This document shows positions 16,008 through 25,700 of a stretch of 64,000 nt of DNA, in pieces. Position 1 is the stretch's first letter. Each line of letters opens with the position of its first letter. The position numbers and the translations under genes are program-made. Under the pieces are notes generated by a model, which worked only from the letters and a program-made list of their open reading frames with translations, did no database searches and was not told the origin of the DNA. The DNA comes from Bradyrhizobium sediminis (lineage in GTDB: Bacteria > Pseudomonadota > Alphaproteobacteria > Rhizobiales > Xanthobacteraceae): contig NZ_CP076135.1 of NCBI RefSeq assembly GCF_018736105.1, positions 990,001-1,054,000 of the forward strand. Direction: 5' to 3'.

Positions 16008-17441
16008 CTACGACAAAAATCGCAGCATCTTTTGCAGCCGCGCGACCTTGGCGCCGTAGGGCGGATAGAGATCGGCGAGGCGGTTGAACGGCGAGCGATA
16101 GAACACCGGCTTCAGCTTGCTCAGGGTGTTGAACCCCCATTCGCCGTGATAGGCGCCGGTGCCGGACGCGCCGACGCCGCCCATCGGCTGGTACATCTGG
16201 GCGAAGTGAAACAGGCAGTCGTTGACGGTGACGCCGCCGGACACGGTGCGGTCCAGCACCTCGTCGCGCGCCGCATCGTCCTTGCCGAACCAGTACAGCG
16301 CCAGCGGCCGGTCGTGCCTGTTGACATAGGCCACCGGCTCGCTCGCGTCCCTGTAGCCCATCACCGGCAGCAGCGGCCCGAAGATCTCTTCCTGCATGAT
16401 CGCCATCCCGGATGTCGCGCCGACCACGATGGCCGGCGGGAATTTCCGTTTCGATTTCCACGCGGGATCGTCGGGTCTTGCGCCTTGCATGATCCGGGCA
16501 CCCTTGGCGGCGGCGTCCGCCACCAGGCCTTCGAGCCTGGCGTAATGCCGGTCGGAGACGATGGAGGTATAGTCCTTGTTGGCAGGATCGGTGCCGAACA
16601 TCCGCTGCATATTGGCCTGCAGCCGGTCGGCGAAATCCTGCACGGAGGCTTCCGGCACCAGCACGTAATCGGGCGCGATGCAGGTCTGGCCGGCATTGAG
16701 CAGCTTGGCGTAGGCGATGCGCTCGGCGGCCTCGCCGAGATCGGCGGAGCGGTCGATGATCACAGGCGACTTGCCGCCGAGTTCGAGCGTGACTGGCGTC
16801 AGATTCCGCCCGGCGGCTTCCGCGACCAGGCGGCCGACCCGGGTCGAGCCGGTGAAGATCAGATGATCGAACGGCAGCGAGGCGAACGCCTTCGAGATCT
16901 CGTCCTCGATGCCGGTGACGATGATCTCGTCGGCGCTGAACCTGGCCGCGATCACCTCCTTGAGCAGCGCGGAAAATCGCGGCACCAGTTCGCTGGGCTT
17001 GATCATCACCCGGTTGCCGGCGGCGATCGCCCCGATCGCGGGGGCCAGCGTCAGCTGCAGCGGATAATTCCAGGGCGCGATGATGCCGACCACGCCGAGC
17101 GGCTGCGGCATCAGGCGGTTTTTGGCGGGAAAGAACTGCAGCGAGGTCGCCACCCGCTTCGGCGCCATCCACTGCTTCAGGCTCTTGGCGGCGTGCTTGA
17201 TCTCGCCCAGCAGCATCATGGTTTCGGCGATCGTGGTCTCGATCGAGCAGCGATGGCCGAAATCCGCCGAGATCGCCTGCTCGAAGCGGGCTTCATTGTC
17301 CGAAACCACCGCGCGCAGCCGCGCCAGCCGGTCCAGCCGCTCGGCCAGCCCGGGCGCGGGCTGGGTCCGGGTCAGTTCGAACAGGCGGTGAAAGGCGTCC
17401 TCCAGGGCGTTTTGCCCAGGGCTTTTCAGTGACTGGTCCAT
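16008..17441 (-). CDS. calB: Coniferyl aldehyde dehydrogenase-type aldehyde dehydrogenase
   Basis: 477 residues, the length of the short class-3-like/coniferyl aldehyde dehydrogenase group. NAD-binding IIAPWNYPLQL, general base E220 in VTLELGGKSP and catalytic C254 in NAGQTCIAPDYV are all intact. The family oxidises coniferaldehyde or other aromatic and medium-chain aldehydes to acids. The symbol calB is by similarity and the exact substrate is inferred. It is transcribed ahead of the GMC alcohol oxidase-like gene with a repeat between them. Confidence 0.85.
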   Translation of the reverse strand: MDQSLKSPGQNALEDAFHRLFELTRTQPAPGLAERLDRLARLRAVVSDNEARFEQAISADFGHRCSIETTIAETMMLLGEIKHAAKSLKQWMAPKRVATSLQFFPAKNRLMPQPLGVVGIIAPWNYPLQLTLAPAIGAIAAGNRVMIKPSELVPRFSALLKEVIAARFSADEIIVTGIEDEISKAFASLPFDHLIFTGSTRVGRLVAEAAGRNLTPVTLELGGKSPVIIDRSADLGEAAERIAYAKLLNAGQTCIAPDYVLVPEASVQDFADRLQANMQRMFGTDPANKDYTSIVSDRHYARLEGLVADAAAKGARIMQGARPDDPAWKSKRKFPPAIVVGATSGMAIMQEEIFGPLLPVMGYRDASEPVAYVNRHDRPLALYWFGKDDAARDEVLDRTVSGGVTVNDCLFHFAQMYQPMGGVGASGTGAYHGEWGFNTLSKLKPVFYRSPFNRLADLYPPYGAKVARLQKMLRFLS

Positions 17442-17738
17442 GGCGTTTCCTTCGGGTTCCCTGGCCGGAAGCTGGGCTTTTGCGATGTTTCTGGCAAGAG
17501 CGCCCTGCGCGGCCTGATCTGGCGCAACAAATGCGCGGTTCGGCCGTCATAAAAAGCTCAAAAGATCGCCCTCGGCCCTTTCCAAAGCGGGTTCGCATTG
17601 GTACATACCGCTCGCACCCGATGGCGTCAGCCAAGGGCAGCCTTCTCAGGAAGCCTCCGGACCAGATCAATCGGCGCCCCCGGGCGTTGGGCCAGATTCG
17701 CTTCGGTATCGTTTTCCTGAAGGCGCGCAACGGTTTAT

Positions 17739-17815
<77 letters not shown>

Positions 17816-17847
17816 AACAAGATACTGATTCGTAATCGGTTTTTGAG

Positions 17848-17878
17848 AGCCGCCCTTCGGGGCGGCTTTCTTATTTTG
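17848..17878 (+). terminator. Intrinsic terminator after the initiator tRNA
   Basis: AGCCGCCC-TTCG-GGGCGGCT, an 8-bp stem with a UUCG tetraloop, followed by a T-rich tail (ttcttatttt), 32 bp downstream of the tRNA. Confidence 0.88.
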
Positions 17879-17968
17879 TGTCGTGTCGCCACCGTGGCGC
17901 CACCGAAGCCAAGGTCCGGTCCGCAGCCCCAGTAGGCGTCTTCGGCTCGATAACGTCGCACCTCAAAT

Positions 17969-19726
17969 CTAGATTGAGCCGTTTCGGGCGCAAGCTTCCC
18001 GCTGCGCAAAGCCCTTCACGAGTTTTCTACAGGCGCGATAGCGCTCTTCCATGGTTGATCCACCAGCGGTGCGCGGCGGTGTCGGAGCGGCGGGAGTTGC
18101 TTTTCCGGACGCTTCAGGTCTGCGAACAGTAGACCCCCGTACCTTGTTTGGTTCACACGTGTTGTCATCGCCCACTTTGAACCCAGCTTTGCAAACAACT
18201 GGGATCAACTGCCAAAGTGGGGTGAGTCTAAAGATGGCGCCTTTTGACTTTCGGTCGGGATCGGTAAACTGCATGGTCATTGCATTGGCTTCACTGAGCT
18301 TTACCTCTACCGGGTATTTCCCAGAATTGAATCGGAGCACGTTGTCAGAAATCTTTCCTGCAATAAATACATAGCCAGCAGGCTCGCCACTTGGCGTACG
18401 GGTACCTGGAGGCCCATAAACGTGATACCCTAGCGCCAGATCACCAGACACCTCGGTCAGAATCAGCATTCTTTGGCGATCCTTTCCGGAATCATCTTTA
18501 AGCACCCATATGCCGACGTACCGTCGGAAGGATGCTGGAACATCGACCTTCGTTTCTCCGATTGCGAAGGCTGGCATCTTTAGCTTCAGATATGTTCCCA
18601 TCGCCGCTACGCGTTGCGCGTCTTCTGGCGCAAACAAGTTGCGGACGTTGCCTTCAGCGGAATTCGAAATCGGCTTGTTGGAATCTCGTTCTACTGAAAG
18701 CTTTGCAATTGTCTCCGTTGGCGCCGCGGCGGATGGTGCGATAGCAACTGGCGGGGCAATCGAGACGACTTGCTTTGTTTTCAAATTAGCTAGTCGTTGA
18801 CGAACTTCGGCGGCGTGAGGGCTGTATGCAAATCGCTTCAGAAAGTCTTCATATAAACTCGCATCGCTTGAAGTCTTGATAGCCTTCCAGGCCCGCTCGT
18901 CTTCTGTCGTTACGGGCGCTTCGGACGGAGCCGGAGTCGATTGCGCCGGTGCAGTTGCGAGTGGCTTCAGATAGATAGCTTCCTTGGAAAGCGAGCCATA
19001 GACGAATGGTTGCTGCTCTCGCTTGGTCGCCGACATGACTTCATCGCGAACGTTCCGAAACAGGAACGATATTTCAAGGCCAGGGGTCTCGATGTTGCGA
19101 AGCAGCGCCGCAGTAAAAGGGCTGTTTCGTCCATCTCCATCGTTGGCCGTGGTGCCGTCACGGGCGGCATAAGCCACCAAAACGTTGTCTGTGGGCTCGG
19201 TCGGGGCCAAGCCGCGAGTCACAGCCCGCGTGCGCAGCGAACGCTGCATCTTGGCTGCGAATGGATTATTGCGGCAGGCATCGAGAATAACGAGCCCGAG
19301 CTGGCGCGCTTTCGACACTTGAAGGTTGATCGACCGAAGACTGACAGCCTCGCTTTCAACGTCGGTGTCGCTGCGGAGTTCGGCGTCAGTGGGTATCAGC
19401 CAGTTCTCCCCGCCTACTTCCATGCCGTGTCCGGCGTAGAACACGACCGCCATATCGGAGCCTTCCGTGTTACGGCCAAATTCGACGATGGCCCTCCTCA
19501 TTTCAGCGGCGGTTCCGTTGCTGATTTGGGTTACTTTGAAATTCAGCCTTTCGAGAGCCTTGCTGATGTCGGCCGCGTCGCGCGTCGGGTTGGGAAGCGT
19601 CGGCACTTTGTGGTAAGTGCCGTTCCCTATTACAAGAGCGACTCGGTCAGCGGCCGATGCGGCCGCAGTGCCGACAAGGGTTGAAACCAACAAGGCTCCG
19701 GCAAAGAAGTAATTCAGCTGAGTCAT
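17969..19726 (-). CDS. Exported caspase-like protease (peptidase C14 / metacaspase)
   Basis: 585 residues. A Sec-type signal peptide (MTQLNYFFAGALLVSTLVGTAAASAA) precedes the p20-like caspase domain. The catalytic dyad is intact: H100 in VFYAGHGMEV and C151 in LDACRNNPF, and the substrate-pocket segment AYAARDGTTANDGDGRNSPF follows. After about residue 280 comes a Pro/Ala linker, a TPR-like helical stretch (DASLYEDFLKRFAYSPHAAEV) and a C-terminal domain I do not recognise. Metacaspases of this type cleave after basic residues. Export argues for a periplasmic role, not a cytosolic death effector. It is divergent from the sensor-kinase operon, and its base composition is lower in GC than the flanks. 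Confidence 0.88.
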   Translation of the reverse strand: MTQLNYFFAGALLVSTLVGTAAASAADRVALVIGNGTYHKVPTLPNPTRDAADISKALERLNFKVTQISNGTAAEMRRAIVEFGRNTEGSDMAVVFYAGHGMEVGGENWLIPTDAELRSDTDVESEAVSLRSINLQVSKARQLGLVILDACRNNPFAAKMQRSLRTRAVTRGLAPTEPTDNVLVAYAARDGTTANDGDGRNSPFTAALLRNIETPGLEISFLFRNVRDEVMSATKREQQPFVYGSLSKEAIYLKPLATAPAQSTPAPSEAPVTTEDERAWKAIKTSSDASLYEDFLKRFAYSPHAAEVRQRLANLKTKQVVSIAPPVAIAPSAAAPTETIAKLSVERDSNKPISNSAEGNVRNLFAPEDAQRVAAMGTYLKLKMPAFAIGETKVDVPASFRRYVGIWVLKDDSGKDRQRMLILTEVSGDLALGYHVYGPPGTRTPSGEPAGYVFIAGKISDNVLRFNSGKYPVEVKLSEANAMTMQFTDPDRKSKGAIFRLTPLWQLIPVVCKAGFKVGDDNTCEPNKVRGSTVRRPEASGKATPAAPTPPRTAGGSTMEERYRACRKLVKGFAQREACARNGSI

Positions 19727-20140
19727 AGGTCCCCCCGGACGGCCGGCTATTCAAAAACCATTGTGCCTCAAATAGGCAACGAAGATCATCAGTGGATTTT
19801 TTTCAGAGTAGAAGAGCTGATAATCTCAGACCTGCCCAACGTCTCCCTCATCAGCACGCATTGTCGGCGACTCTTGATCACGAATTACGGTTGGAAAACG
19901 TGATCAATGTCACATTATCGATCCCGAGCTGGAAGAGTCAAAACGTCGGCTGTCGTAGCACAGGGATTGTCCCTGGCGGCTTCGCGCATCAAACGACCAA
20001 ACGCCTGCAAGAGTCCGCGGTCTGGTTGGCTCAAAGAGTAACAAGCAGCCGGGGATCGCCGAACTCGGCCCTTGTTAGGCCGAGGATTGTTGGCGCTTCC
20101 GCGGGAGACAAGCCCAGGCCTTCTTGCTATCTTGGCGAAG
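19727..20140. other. Divergent intergenic region, no gene recognised
   Basis: 414 bp between the caspase-like gene and the sensor kinase, both reading outward. I see no convincing coding frame, RNA gene or strong palindrome. It must hold both promoters; TTGTTAGGC-type in-frame extensions of the kinase (TTG at 20072) have no conserved look. Confidence 0.5.
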
Positions 20141-22720
20141 ATGACCATTTCCCTGCATCCGGACAGTTCGGAAGGACGCACGCTGGCCGCTTCGGCCACG
20201 GCGGCCTCGCCGTCTACGCAGGCAGCCCAGGGGCCGAAAATCCGTGCCCGCCTGTTCGCAAAATATGTCGCGCTGTTCGTCGCCGTGGTGGGCGTGGCGC
20301 TGCTTTCCAACGGAATTTTTGAGGTTTTTTTCTATTACCGCGAGCACAAGGCGGCCCTGATCCGGATTCAGCACGAACAAGCCGAGGCCGCCGCCGCCAA
20401 AATCGGTCAGTTCATCAAGGAAATCGAAAGCCAGCTCGGCTGGACCACGCAGCTACCCTGGTCGGCGGGCTCGCCGCAGGATCGCCGGTTCGACGCGCTC
20501 CGGCTACTGCGCCAAGTGCCGGCCATCACCGAACTGTCGCAGGTCGATTCGACTGGGAAGGAGCGTTTGCGGGTGTCGCGTCTCGCCATGGATGTCGTGG
20601 ACTCCGGCCTAGACCTCTCAAAGGATCCAAAATTCACCGAGGTGGTCGCCAACAAGGTCTATTACGGGCCGGTCTATTTTCGCCGGGAGTCCGAGCCTTA
20701 TATGACGCTGTCGCTGGCCGGTAACCGCAAGGACGCCGGCGTCAGCATCGCCGAGGTCAATCTGAAGCTCATCTGGGACGTGGTTTCGCAGATCAAGGTC
20801 GGCGAGCGAGGCCACGCTTATGTCGTGGGTTCGGGAGGGCGTCTGATCGCACATCCCGATATCAGCTTGGTGCTGCGCAACACCGACATGTCGAAGCTAG
20901 TGCAGGTCCAAGCTGCCCGCGCCGGCCGTGCGAACGACGCCGATGCGCTGCAGGGCTCGCCGAATATCCAGGGCCAGGAGGTGCTGACAGCATCTGCGCC
21001 AATTTTGCCGCTGGGTTGGACCATGTTCGTCGAGTTGCCGGTGCAGGAAGCCTATGCATCGCTTTATCTGGCGTTGCAGCGGTTGGCGATCGTGCTCGCG
21101 GGCGCATTGATCTTCGCCATGCTGGCCGGGGTCTTTCTGGCCCGCCGCATGGTCGGCCCGATCAGAGCGCTGAGCGCGGGTGCGGAGCGGATCGGCGGTG
21201 GGGATTTCGCCCAGCGCATCTCGATCAGGACCGGCGACGAACTCGAGGGCCTTGCCAATCAATTCAACGACATGGGTGCGCGGCTTCAGGAGTCCTATGC
21301 GGACCTCGAGAACAGGGTCGAACAGCGGACGTCCGAGCTAAGCGAATCGCTAGAGCGGCAAACCGCGACGGCCGATATTCTCAAGGTCATCGCCAGTTCG
21401 CCTGACGACGTGCAGCCGGTGTTCCAGGCGATCGCGGAGCGGTCGAACCAGCTGGTGCAAGGGTTATCGACGACGGTACTCAGCATCGTTGATGACGACG
21501 TCCATTTATCTGCCTTCACCCCTACCAATCCTGAAGCTGACGCCGCGCTGATGGCGTATTTTCCCAGACCGCTTTCCAATCTGCCGTTCGGACCAGCCGT
21601 CCGTCGCGGTGAAACCGTCCGCATTCCGGACACGGAACTCGAGCCTTCGCTGCGCGATCTGGCCAGCCTGCGCGGCTATCGCAGCATGCTGTTCATTCCC
21701 TTGCTCCACGACGGATCACCGATCGGCATGATTGGACAAACCAGAGTTGAAGCCGGTTCGTTCAACGAAAATCACATCCAGCTACTGAAGACGTTCGCAG
21801 ACCAGGCGGTGATTGCGATTTCCAACGTCCGGCTTTTTCAACAGGTGCAGGCGCGCACGAGAGAGCTTTCCGCTTCGCTCGACGAACTACGCACCGCGCA
21901 GAACCGCCTTGTTCAGACCGAGAAGCTGGCGTCGCTCGGCCAGCTCACCGCCGGCATCGCCCATGAAATCAAGAATCCGCTCAATTTCGTCAACAATTTC
22001 GCGGCGTTATCGGGAGAATTGATCGACGAGCTGAACGACGTTTTGAAACCGGCGGCGCTCGACGGCAAGACCCGCGAGGAACTCGACGAGCTCACCCACA
22101 TGCTGAAGGGCAACCTCGAAAAGGTCGTGCAGCACGGCAAGCGGGCGGATTCCATCGTCAAGAACATGCTGCTGCATTCGCGAGAGGGTTCAGGCGAGCA
22201 TCGCCCCGCCGACATCAACGCGATCGTCGAGGAAAGCCTAAATCTGGCCTACCACGGTGCGCGCGCCGAAAAGGCCGGCTTCAACATCACGCTGAATCGC
22301 GACTTCGATCCCGCGGCGGGCCAGATCGACCTGTATCCGCAGGAGATTACCCGGGTCTTCCTCAATCTGATCTCGAACGGTTTCTATGCCGCCACCAAGC
22401 GCAAGGAGAGCGGCGAGGAGGGCTTTGAGCCGGTCTTGAGCGCGACCACTAAGAGCCTGGGGAACAAGGTGGAAATCCGGATTCGCGATAACGGCACCGG
22501 TATCCCGCCCGAAGTGAAGGAGAAGATGTTCAACCCCTTCTTCACGACCAAGCCGGTGGGCGAAGGTACCGGCCTCGGCCTGTCGATGAGCCACGACATC
22601 ATCGTGAAGCAGCACGGTGGCACCATCGATGTCGCCAGCCAGCCCGCCCAGTTCACCGAATTCGTCATTACGCTGCCCCGAAGCGGGGCGGCACAGCCGA
22701 TAATTGGAGGCGAGAATTGA
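20141..22720 (+). CDS. Membrane sensor histidine kinase (CACHE-HAMP-GAF-HisKA-HATPase)
   Basis: 859 residues from the ATG at 20141. A first membrane segment (YVALFVAVVGVALLSNGIF) and a second near residue 310 (IVLAGALIFAMLAGVFLA) enclose a periplasmic double-CACHE-like domain with VGERGHAYVVGSGGRLIAHPD. HAMP, a coiled coil, a GAF domain (residues about 430-580) and the HisKA domain follow, with phospho-acceptor H608 in GIAHEIKNPL. The HATPase domain has NLISNGFYA, NGTGIPPE and GTGLGLSMS. There is no receiver domain. The stop overlaps the TTG start of the response regulator, so the two should be one relay. Confidence 0.93.
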   Translation: MTISLHPDSSEGRTLAASATAASPSTQAAQGPKIRARLFAKYVALFVAVVGVALLSNGIFEVFFYYREHKAALIRIQHEQAEAAAAKIGQFIKEIESQLGWTTQLPWSAGSPQDRRFDALRLLRQVPAITELSQVDSTGKERLRVSRLAMDVVDSGLDLSKDPKFTEVVANKVYYGPVYFRRESEPYMTLSLAGNRKDAGVSIAEVNLKLIWDVVSQIKVGERGHAYVVGSGGRLIAHPDISLVLRNTDMSKLVQVQAARAGRANDADALQGSPNIQGQEVLTASAPILPLGWTMFVELPVQEAYASLYLALQRLAIVLAGALIFAMLAGVFLARRMVGPIRALSAGAERIGGGDFAQRISIRTGDELEGLANQFNDMGARLQESYADLENRVEQRTSELSESLERQTATADILKVIASSPDDVQPVFQAIAERSNQLVQGLSTTVLSIVDDDVHLSAFTPTNPEADAALMAYFPRPLSNLPFGPAVRRGETVRIPDTELEPSLRDLASLRGYRSMLFIPLLHDGSPIGMIGQTRVEAGSFNENHIQLLKTFADQAVIAISNVRLFQQVQARTRELSASLDELRTAQNRLVQTEKLASLGQLTAGIAHEIKNPLNFVNNFAALSGELIDELNDVLKPAALDGKTREELDELTHMLKGNLEKVVQHGKRADSIVKNMLLHSREGSGEHRPADINAIVEESLNLAYHGARAEKAGFNITLNRDFDPAAGQIDLYPQEITRVFLNLISNGFYAATKRKESGEEGFEPVLSATTKSLGNKVEIRIRDNGTGIPPEVKEKMFNPFFTTKPVGEGTGLGLSMSHDIIVKQHGGTIDVASQPAQFTEFVITLPRSGAAQPIIGGEN

Positions 22721-23106
22721 GCGTTTACATACTCGTCGTGGATGACGAGCCCGATGTCGAAGCACTGTTTCGCCAGCAGTTCCGCCGCGATCTGAAATCG
22801 GGACGCTTCACGATGGAATTCGCCTCGTCGGCGCAGGCTGCGTTGCTGCGCGCGGCCGAGATCAGGGACCCGTCGCTGATCCTGATCCTGTCCGATATCA
22901 ACATGCCCGGCATGAGCGGGCTCGAAATGCTGCCGAAGGTGCGCGCCGAGCGGCCAGAAGTGCCTGTCATCATGATCACCGCCTATGGCGACGCCGAAAC
23001 CCGCCGCAAGGCGATCGAGAGCGGCGCCGTCGGACTGCTAACCAAGCCGATCGACTTTGCGCTGCTGCGACACGAGATCGACGCCAGGCTAGGGCAAGCA
23101 GCATGA
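22717..23106 (+). CDS. Single-domain response regulator
   Basis: 129 residues starting with TTG overlapping the kinase stop (TTGA). A lone receiver domain: acidic pocket VVDDEPD, phospho-acceptor D60 in ILSDINMPGMSG, switch Thr in MITAYGDAE and the invariant Lys in LTKPIDF. With no output domain it must pass phosphate on or act by protein contact. Its stop overlaps the ATG of the cyclase gene (ATGA), so the three proteins are translationally coupled. Its receiver resembles that of the downstream cyclase, which suggests duplication. Confidence 0.92.
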   Translation: MSVYILVVDDEPDVEALFRQQFRRDLKSGRFTMEFASSAQAALLRAAEIRDPSLILILSDINMPGMSGLEMLPKVRAERPEVPVIMITAYGDAETRRKAIESGAVGLLTKPIDFALLRHEIDARLGQAA

Positions 23107-24353
23107 CCGCGACAATCCTCGTCGTCGATGACGAACCCGATCTAGAGGCTCTGGTGCTGCAGAAATTTCGGCGGCAGATTCGCGACGGCGCGGTGGCGTT
23201 CATGTTCGCCCACGACGGCATCGAGGCGCTCGCCTCAATCGAGCAGCATCCGCATGTCGACCTCGTGGTATCCGACATCAACATGCCCCGGATGGACGGG
23301 CTGTCACTGCTGGCCAAGTTGCAGGAAGCCGAGGATAAGAAATCGACCATCATCGTTTCGGCTTACGGGGACATGAGCAACATCCGCACCGCCATGAACC
23401 GCGGCGCTTTCGACTTCCTGACCAAGCCAATCGATTTCGGCGATCTCGAAATGACGATCAACAAGACCATCCGTCACGTCGAGACCATGCGCGAGACCCG
23501 CCGCCGCCAGGCCGAGGCTGAGCGTGCGCATGCTTCGCTGTCGCGGTATTTTTCGCCGCAGATCGCCAGCCGTCTCGCGGCCATCGGCGACAGCGATGGC
23601 ATGGAGGTGCACTGGCGCGAGATCGCGACCATCTTCACTGACATCACCGGCTTCACATCGCTGGTCGAGACCGCTGCACCCGACGTGCTGGGCGCGCTGC
23701 TCAACGAGTATGTCGGCGGCATGACCGATGTCGTGTTCGCGCATGAGGGCACGGTCGCCAAGATCATCGGCGATGCGATCCAGGTGCTGTTCAATGCGCC
23801 CGGCGAGCAGCCGGACTATTCTAGGCGCGCCATTGCCTGCGCTCATGACCTCGACATCTGGGCCGAGGCATTCCGCGAACGCTGGAAAGAGAAGGGTATC
23901 AATTTTGGCATCACGCGGATCGGCGTTCATGCCGGGCCGGCGCTGGTCGGCAATTTCGGCGGCAGCAAGTTCTTCGACTACACCGCCTATGGCGACACCA
24001 TCAACACAGCAGCCCGGCTCGAGGCCGCCAACAAGCATCTCGGGACCCGCATCTGCGTCAGCGCCGCGGCAGCCGACGGCTCCGGAGATTTTCAGGGACG
24101 GCCAGTCGGCGATATCATGCTGCGCGGTCGTAGCGAGCCCCTTCGAGCATTTGAACCCCTACGTGACTCGCTGTTCAAAGCACCTTTTACCGCGCAATAC
24201 GCTGATGCTTTCGCTAAGCTTGAGGCCGTCGATGCCGCAGCGATGCCGGCTTTTGCGGCCCTTGTTGGCCGGCATGCCGACGATGCGTTGGCCGGGTTCC
24301 ACCTCAAGCGGTTGCTCAACGGCGCAAAGGGCGTCCGGATCCAACTTGATTAG
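23103..24353 (+). CDS. Response regulator-adenylate cyclase fusion
   Basis: 416 residues. An N-terminal receiver (VVDDEPD, D58 in VVSDINMPRMDG, LTKPIDF) is joined by a helical linker (VETMRETRRRQAEAERAHASL) to a class III nucleotidyl cyclase domain. Metal-binding D180 (FTDITGFTSL) and D224 (KIIGDAIQ) are present; K220 and T294 fit ATP recognition, and N301 and R305 in GDTINTAARLE fit the transition-state pair. So it should make cAMP as a homodimer under control of the kinase encoded two genes upstream. Substrate choice is inferred from these residues. Confidence 0.92.
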   Translation: MTATILVVDDEPDLEALVLQKFRRQIRDGAVAFMFAHDGIEALASIEQHPHVDLVVSDINMPRMDGLSLLAKLQEAEDKKSTIIVSAYGDMSNIRTAMNRGAFDFLTKPIDFGDLEMTINKTIRHVETMRETRRRQAEAERAHASLSRYFSPQIASRLAAIGDSDGMEVHWREIATIFTDITGFTSLVETAAPDVLGALLNEYVGGMTDVVFAHEGTVAKIIGDAIQVLFNAPGEQPDYSRRAIACAHDLDIWAEAFRERWKEKGINFGITRIGVHAGPALVGNFGGSKFFDYTAYGDTINTAARLEAANKHLGTRICVSAAAADGSGDFQGRPVGDIMLRGRSEPLRAFEPLRDSLFKAPFTAQYADAFAKLEAVDAAAMPAFAALVGRHADDALAGFHLKRLLNGAKGVRIQLD

Positions 24354-24464
24354 CAAACCTGGGTTCGCACTTCCACCAATCGAGATACTATCGGCCTACA
24401 CATCGCGCGCCTGGACGGGCTCTTCCGAGAAGTGGCCGCGTTCTCCCTATTAACTCTCCCCGCT

Positions 24465-25448
24465 TCATTCGATCACCTCGTCGGCGCGGGCCAGAAGCGT
24501 TGACGTAACGCTGAGGCCGAGCGCCTTGGCGGTCCTCAAGTTGATGACCAAATCGTACTTAGTCGGCGCTTGCACGGGGAGGTCAGCGGCCTTCTCGCCC
24601 TTAAGGATGCGACTGACATAACTCGCGGCACGGGGCATTGGACTGAGCAGATCGGGCCCGTAGGCGACAAGACCGCCGGCAGCCACGAAGTGCCTATACG
24701 CAAATACTGACGGCAGCCGATGTCGAGCCGCGACAGAAATGATCTTCTCACGATGCACGCTCGCCAATGGCGATGCCGTTACGAGCAATCCGTCATTTGG
24801 GCCCGGGGCGAATGCTAAAATGCCGCGGTCGATCTCGTCTGCATCGCGAAGGCCTAACGGCTGCAGCTCGACCCCTAGCGACGATGCCGCCGCCTGAATT
24901 GCGCCGAACTGACCGGAACCTGCGGCGACACCAACATCACGAAGAACGGCAACACGCCTAATTGTCGGAGCAATCTCCTTGAGCAATTCCAGCCACTTTC
25001 CGGCGATGGAGTATTCGAACAGGGTGAACCCCGTCAGATTCCCACCAGGGCGCGCGAGGCTGTCGACGAAACCTGCACCCACGGGATCGGTAACGAGCAC
25101 AAACACAATTGGAATCGTCGCGGATGCCTGCCGCATCGCAGCCGTAGCCCCGCTCGCGGAGGTCAGAATAATATCAGGTTCCAGTGCCAGCAATTCAGCC
25201 ACAGCCTTACGGATGTTTTCAGGAGAATTGGCTCCCCATCGGATATCCATCTGCACATCGCGACCTTCGCGCCAACCCTGATCGACAAGTCCTTGAACAA
25301 AGGCCGCTACACGCTGCCGGCTAGCATCATTTTCCGGCAGGTCCATAAGTATAGCAATGCGTCGCATCCGTCCGGCCGGCTGCGCTCGCGCTACCACTGG
25401 CCACGCCGCTGTCCCGCCGATAAGCCCGATGAACTCGCGTCGCTTCAT
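24465..25448 (-). CDS. ABC transporter substrate-binding protein (TrpX family)
   Basis: 327 residues from the ATG at 25448. The N-terminus MKRREFIGLIGGTAAWPVVARA is a twin-arginine-like export signal. The mature part shows the two-lobed TrpX/PF04392 pattern: RRIAILMDLPENDA, TIPIVFVLVTDPVGAGFVDSLARPGGNLTGFT and the ending LLARADEVIE. Such proteins bind amino acid-like or unknown ligands for an ABC importer, but no permease or ATPase gene is adjacent. An upstream in-frame extension to 25682 is not credible because the Tat-like leader would be internal. It is a paralogue of the gene at 25701-26693. Confidence 0.87.
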   Translation of the reverse strand: MKRREFIGLIGGTAAWPVVARAQPAGRMRRIAILMDLPENDASRQRVAAFVQGLVDQGWREGRDVQMDIRWGANSPENIRKAVAELLALEPDIILTSASGATAAMRQASATIPIVFVLVTDPVGAGFVDSLARPGGNLTGFTLFEYSIAGKWLELLKEIAPTIRRVAVLRDVGVAAGSGQFGAIQAAASSLGVELQPLGLRDADEIDRGILAFAPGPNDGLLVTASPLASVHREKIISVAARHRLPSVFAYRHFVAAGGLVAYGPDLLSPMPRAASYVSRILKGEKAADLPVQAPTKYDLVINLRTAKALGLSVTSTLLARADEVIE

Positions 25449-25536
25449 GGTCGTCCCCAAGCTCAAGAGGCAGCATAGTATCTTAGAGCTAAGATCGAAA
25501 TCAAACCATTGCGGTAGGGCACGGCCAATGTCAGTT

Positions 25537-25552
25537 GGGTCAAAAGCTGCCG
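25537..25552. repeat. 16-bp element shared upstream of both TrpX-type genes
   Basis: GGGTCAAAAGCTGCCG occurs here, 89-104 bp before the start at 25448, and again at 26789-26804, 96-111 bp before the paralogue's start. It is part of a longer Bradyrhizobium-type repeat. Confidence 0.55.
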
Positions 25553-25700
25553 TGACGGCCTCGAACTGCGCTTCCATAATGCACGTAGAGGTGGACGCGA
25601 CCGGGACGCGTCTGGGCCAAGTCTGCTGATCCCTCAACATCGGACATGGGAGGACTGCACCTGCATGTTCGAAAAGTGCCAAAGGAGGAAGTTACAAGCC

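Noticed and set aside
17969..24353. Possible anti-phage system made of caspase, cyclase and sensor
   Set aside because: The caspase has a Sec signal and the cyclase is a receiver-controlled class III enzyme, unlike CBASS-type nucleotidyltransferases. No membrane or nuclease effector is present.
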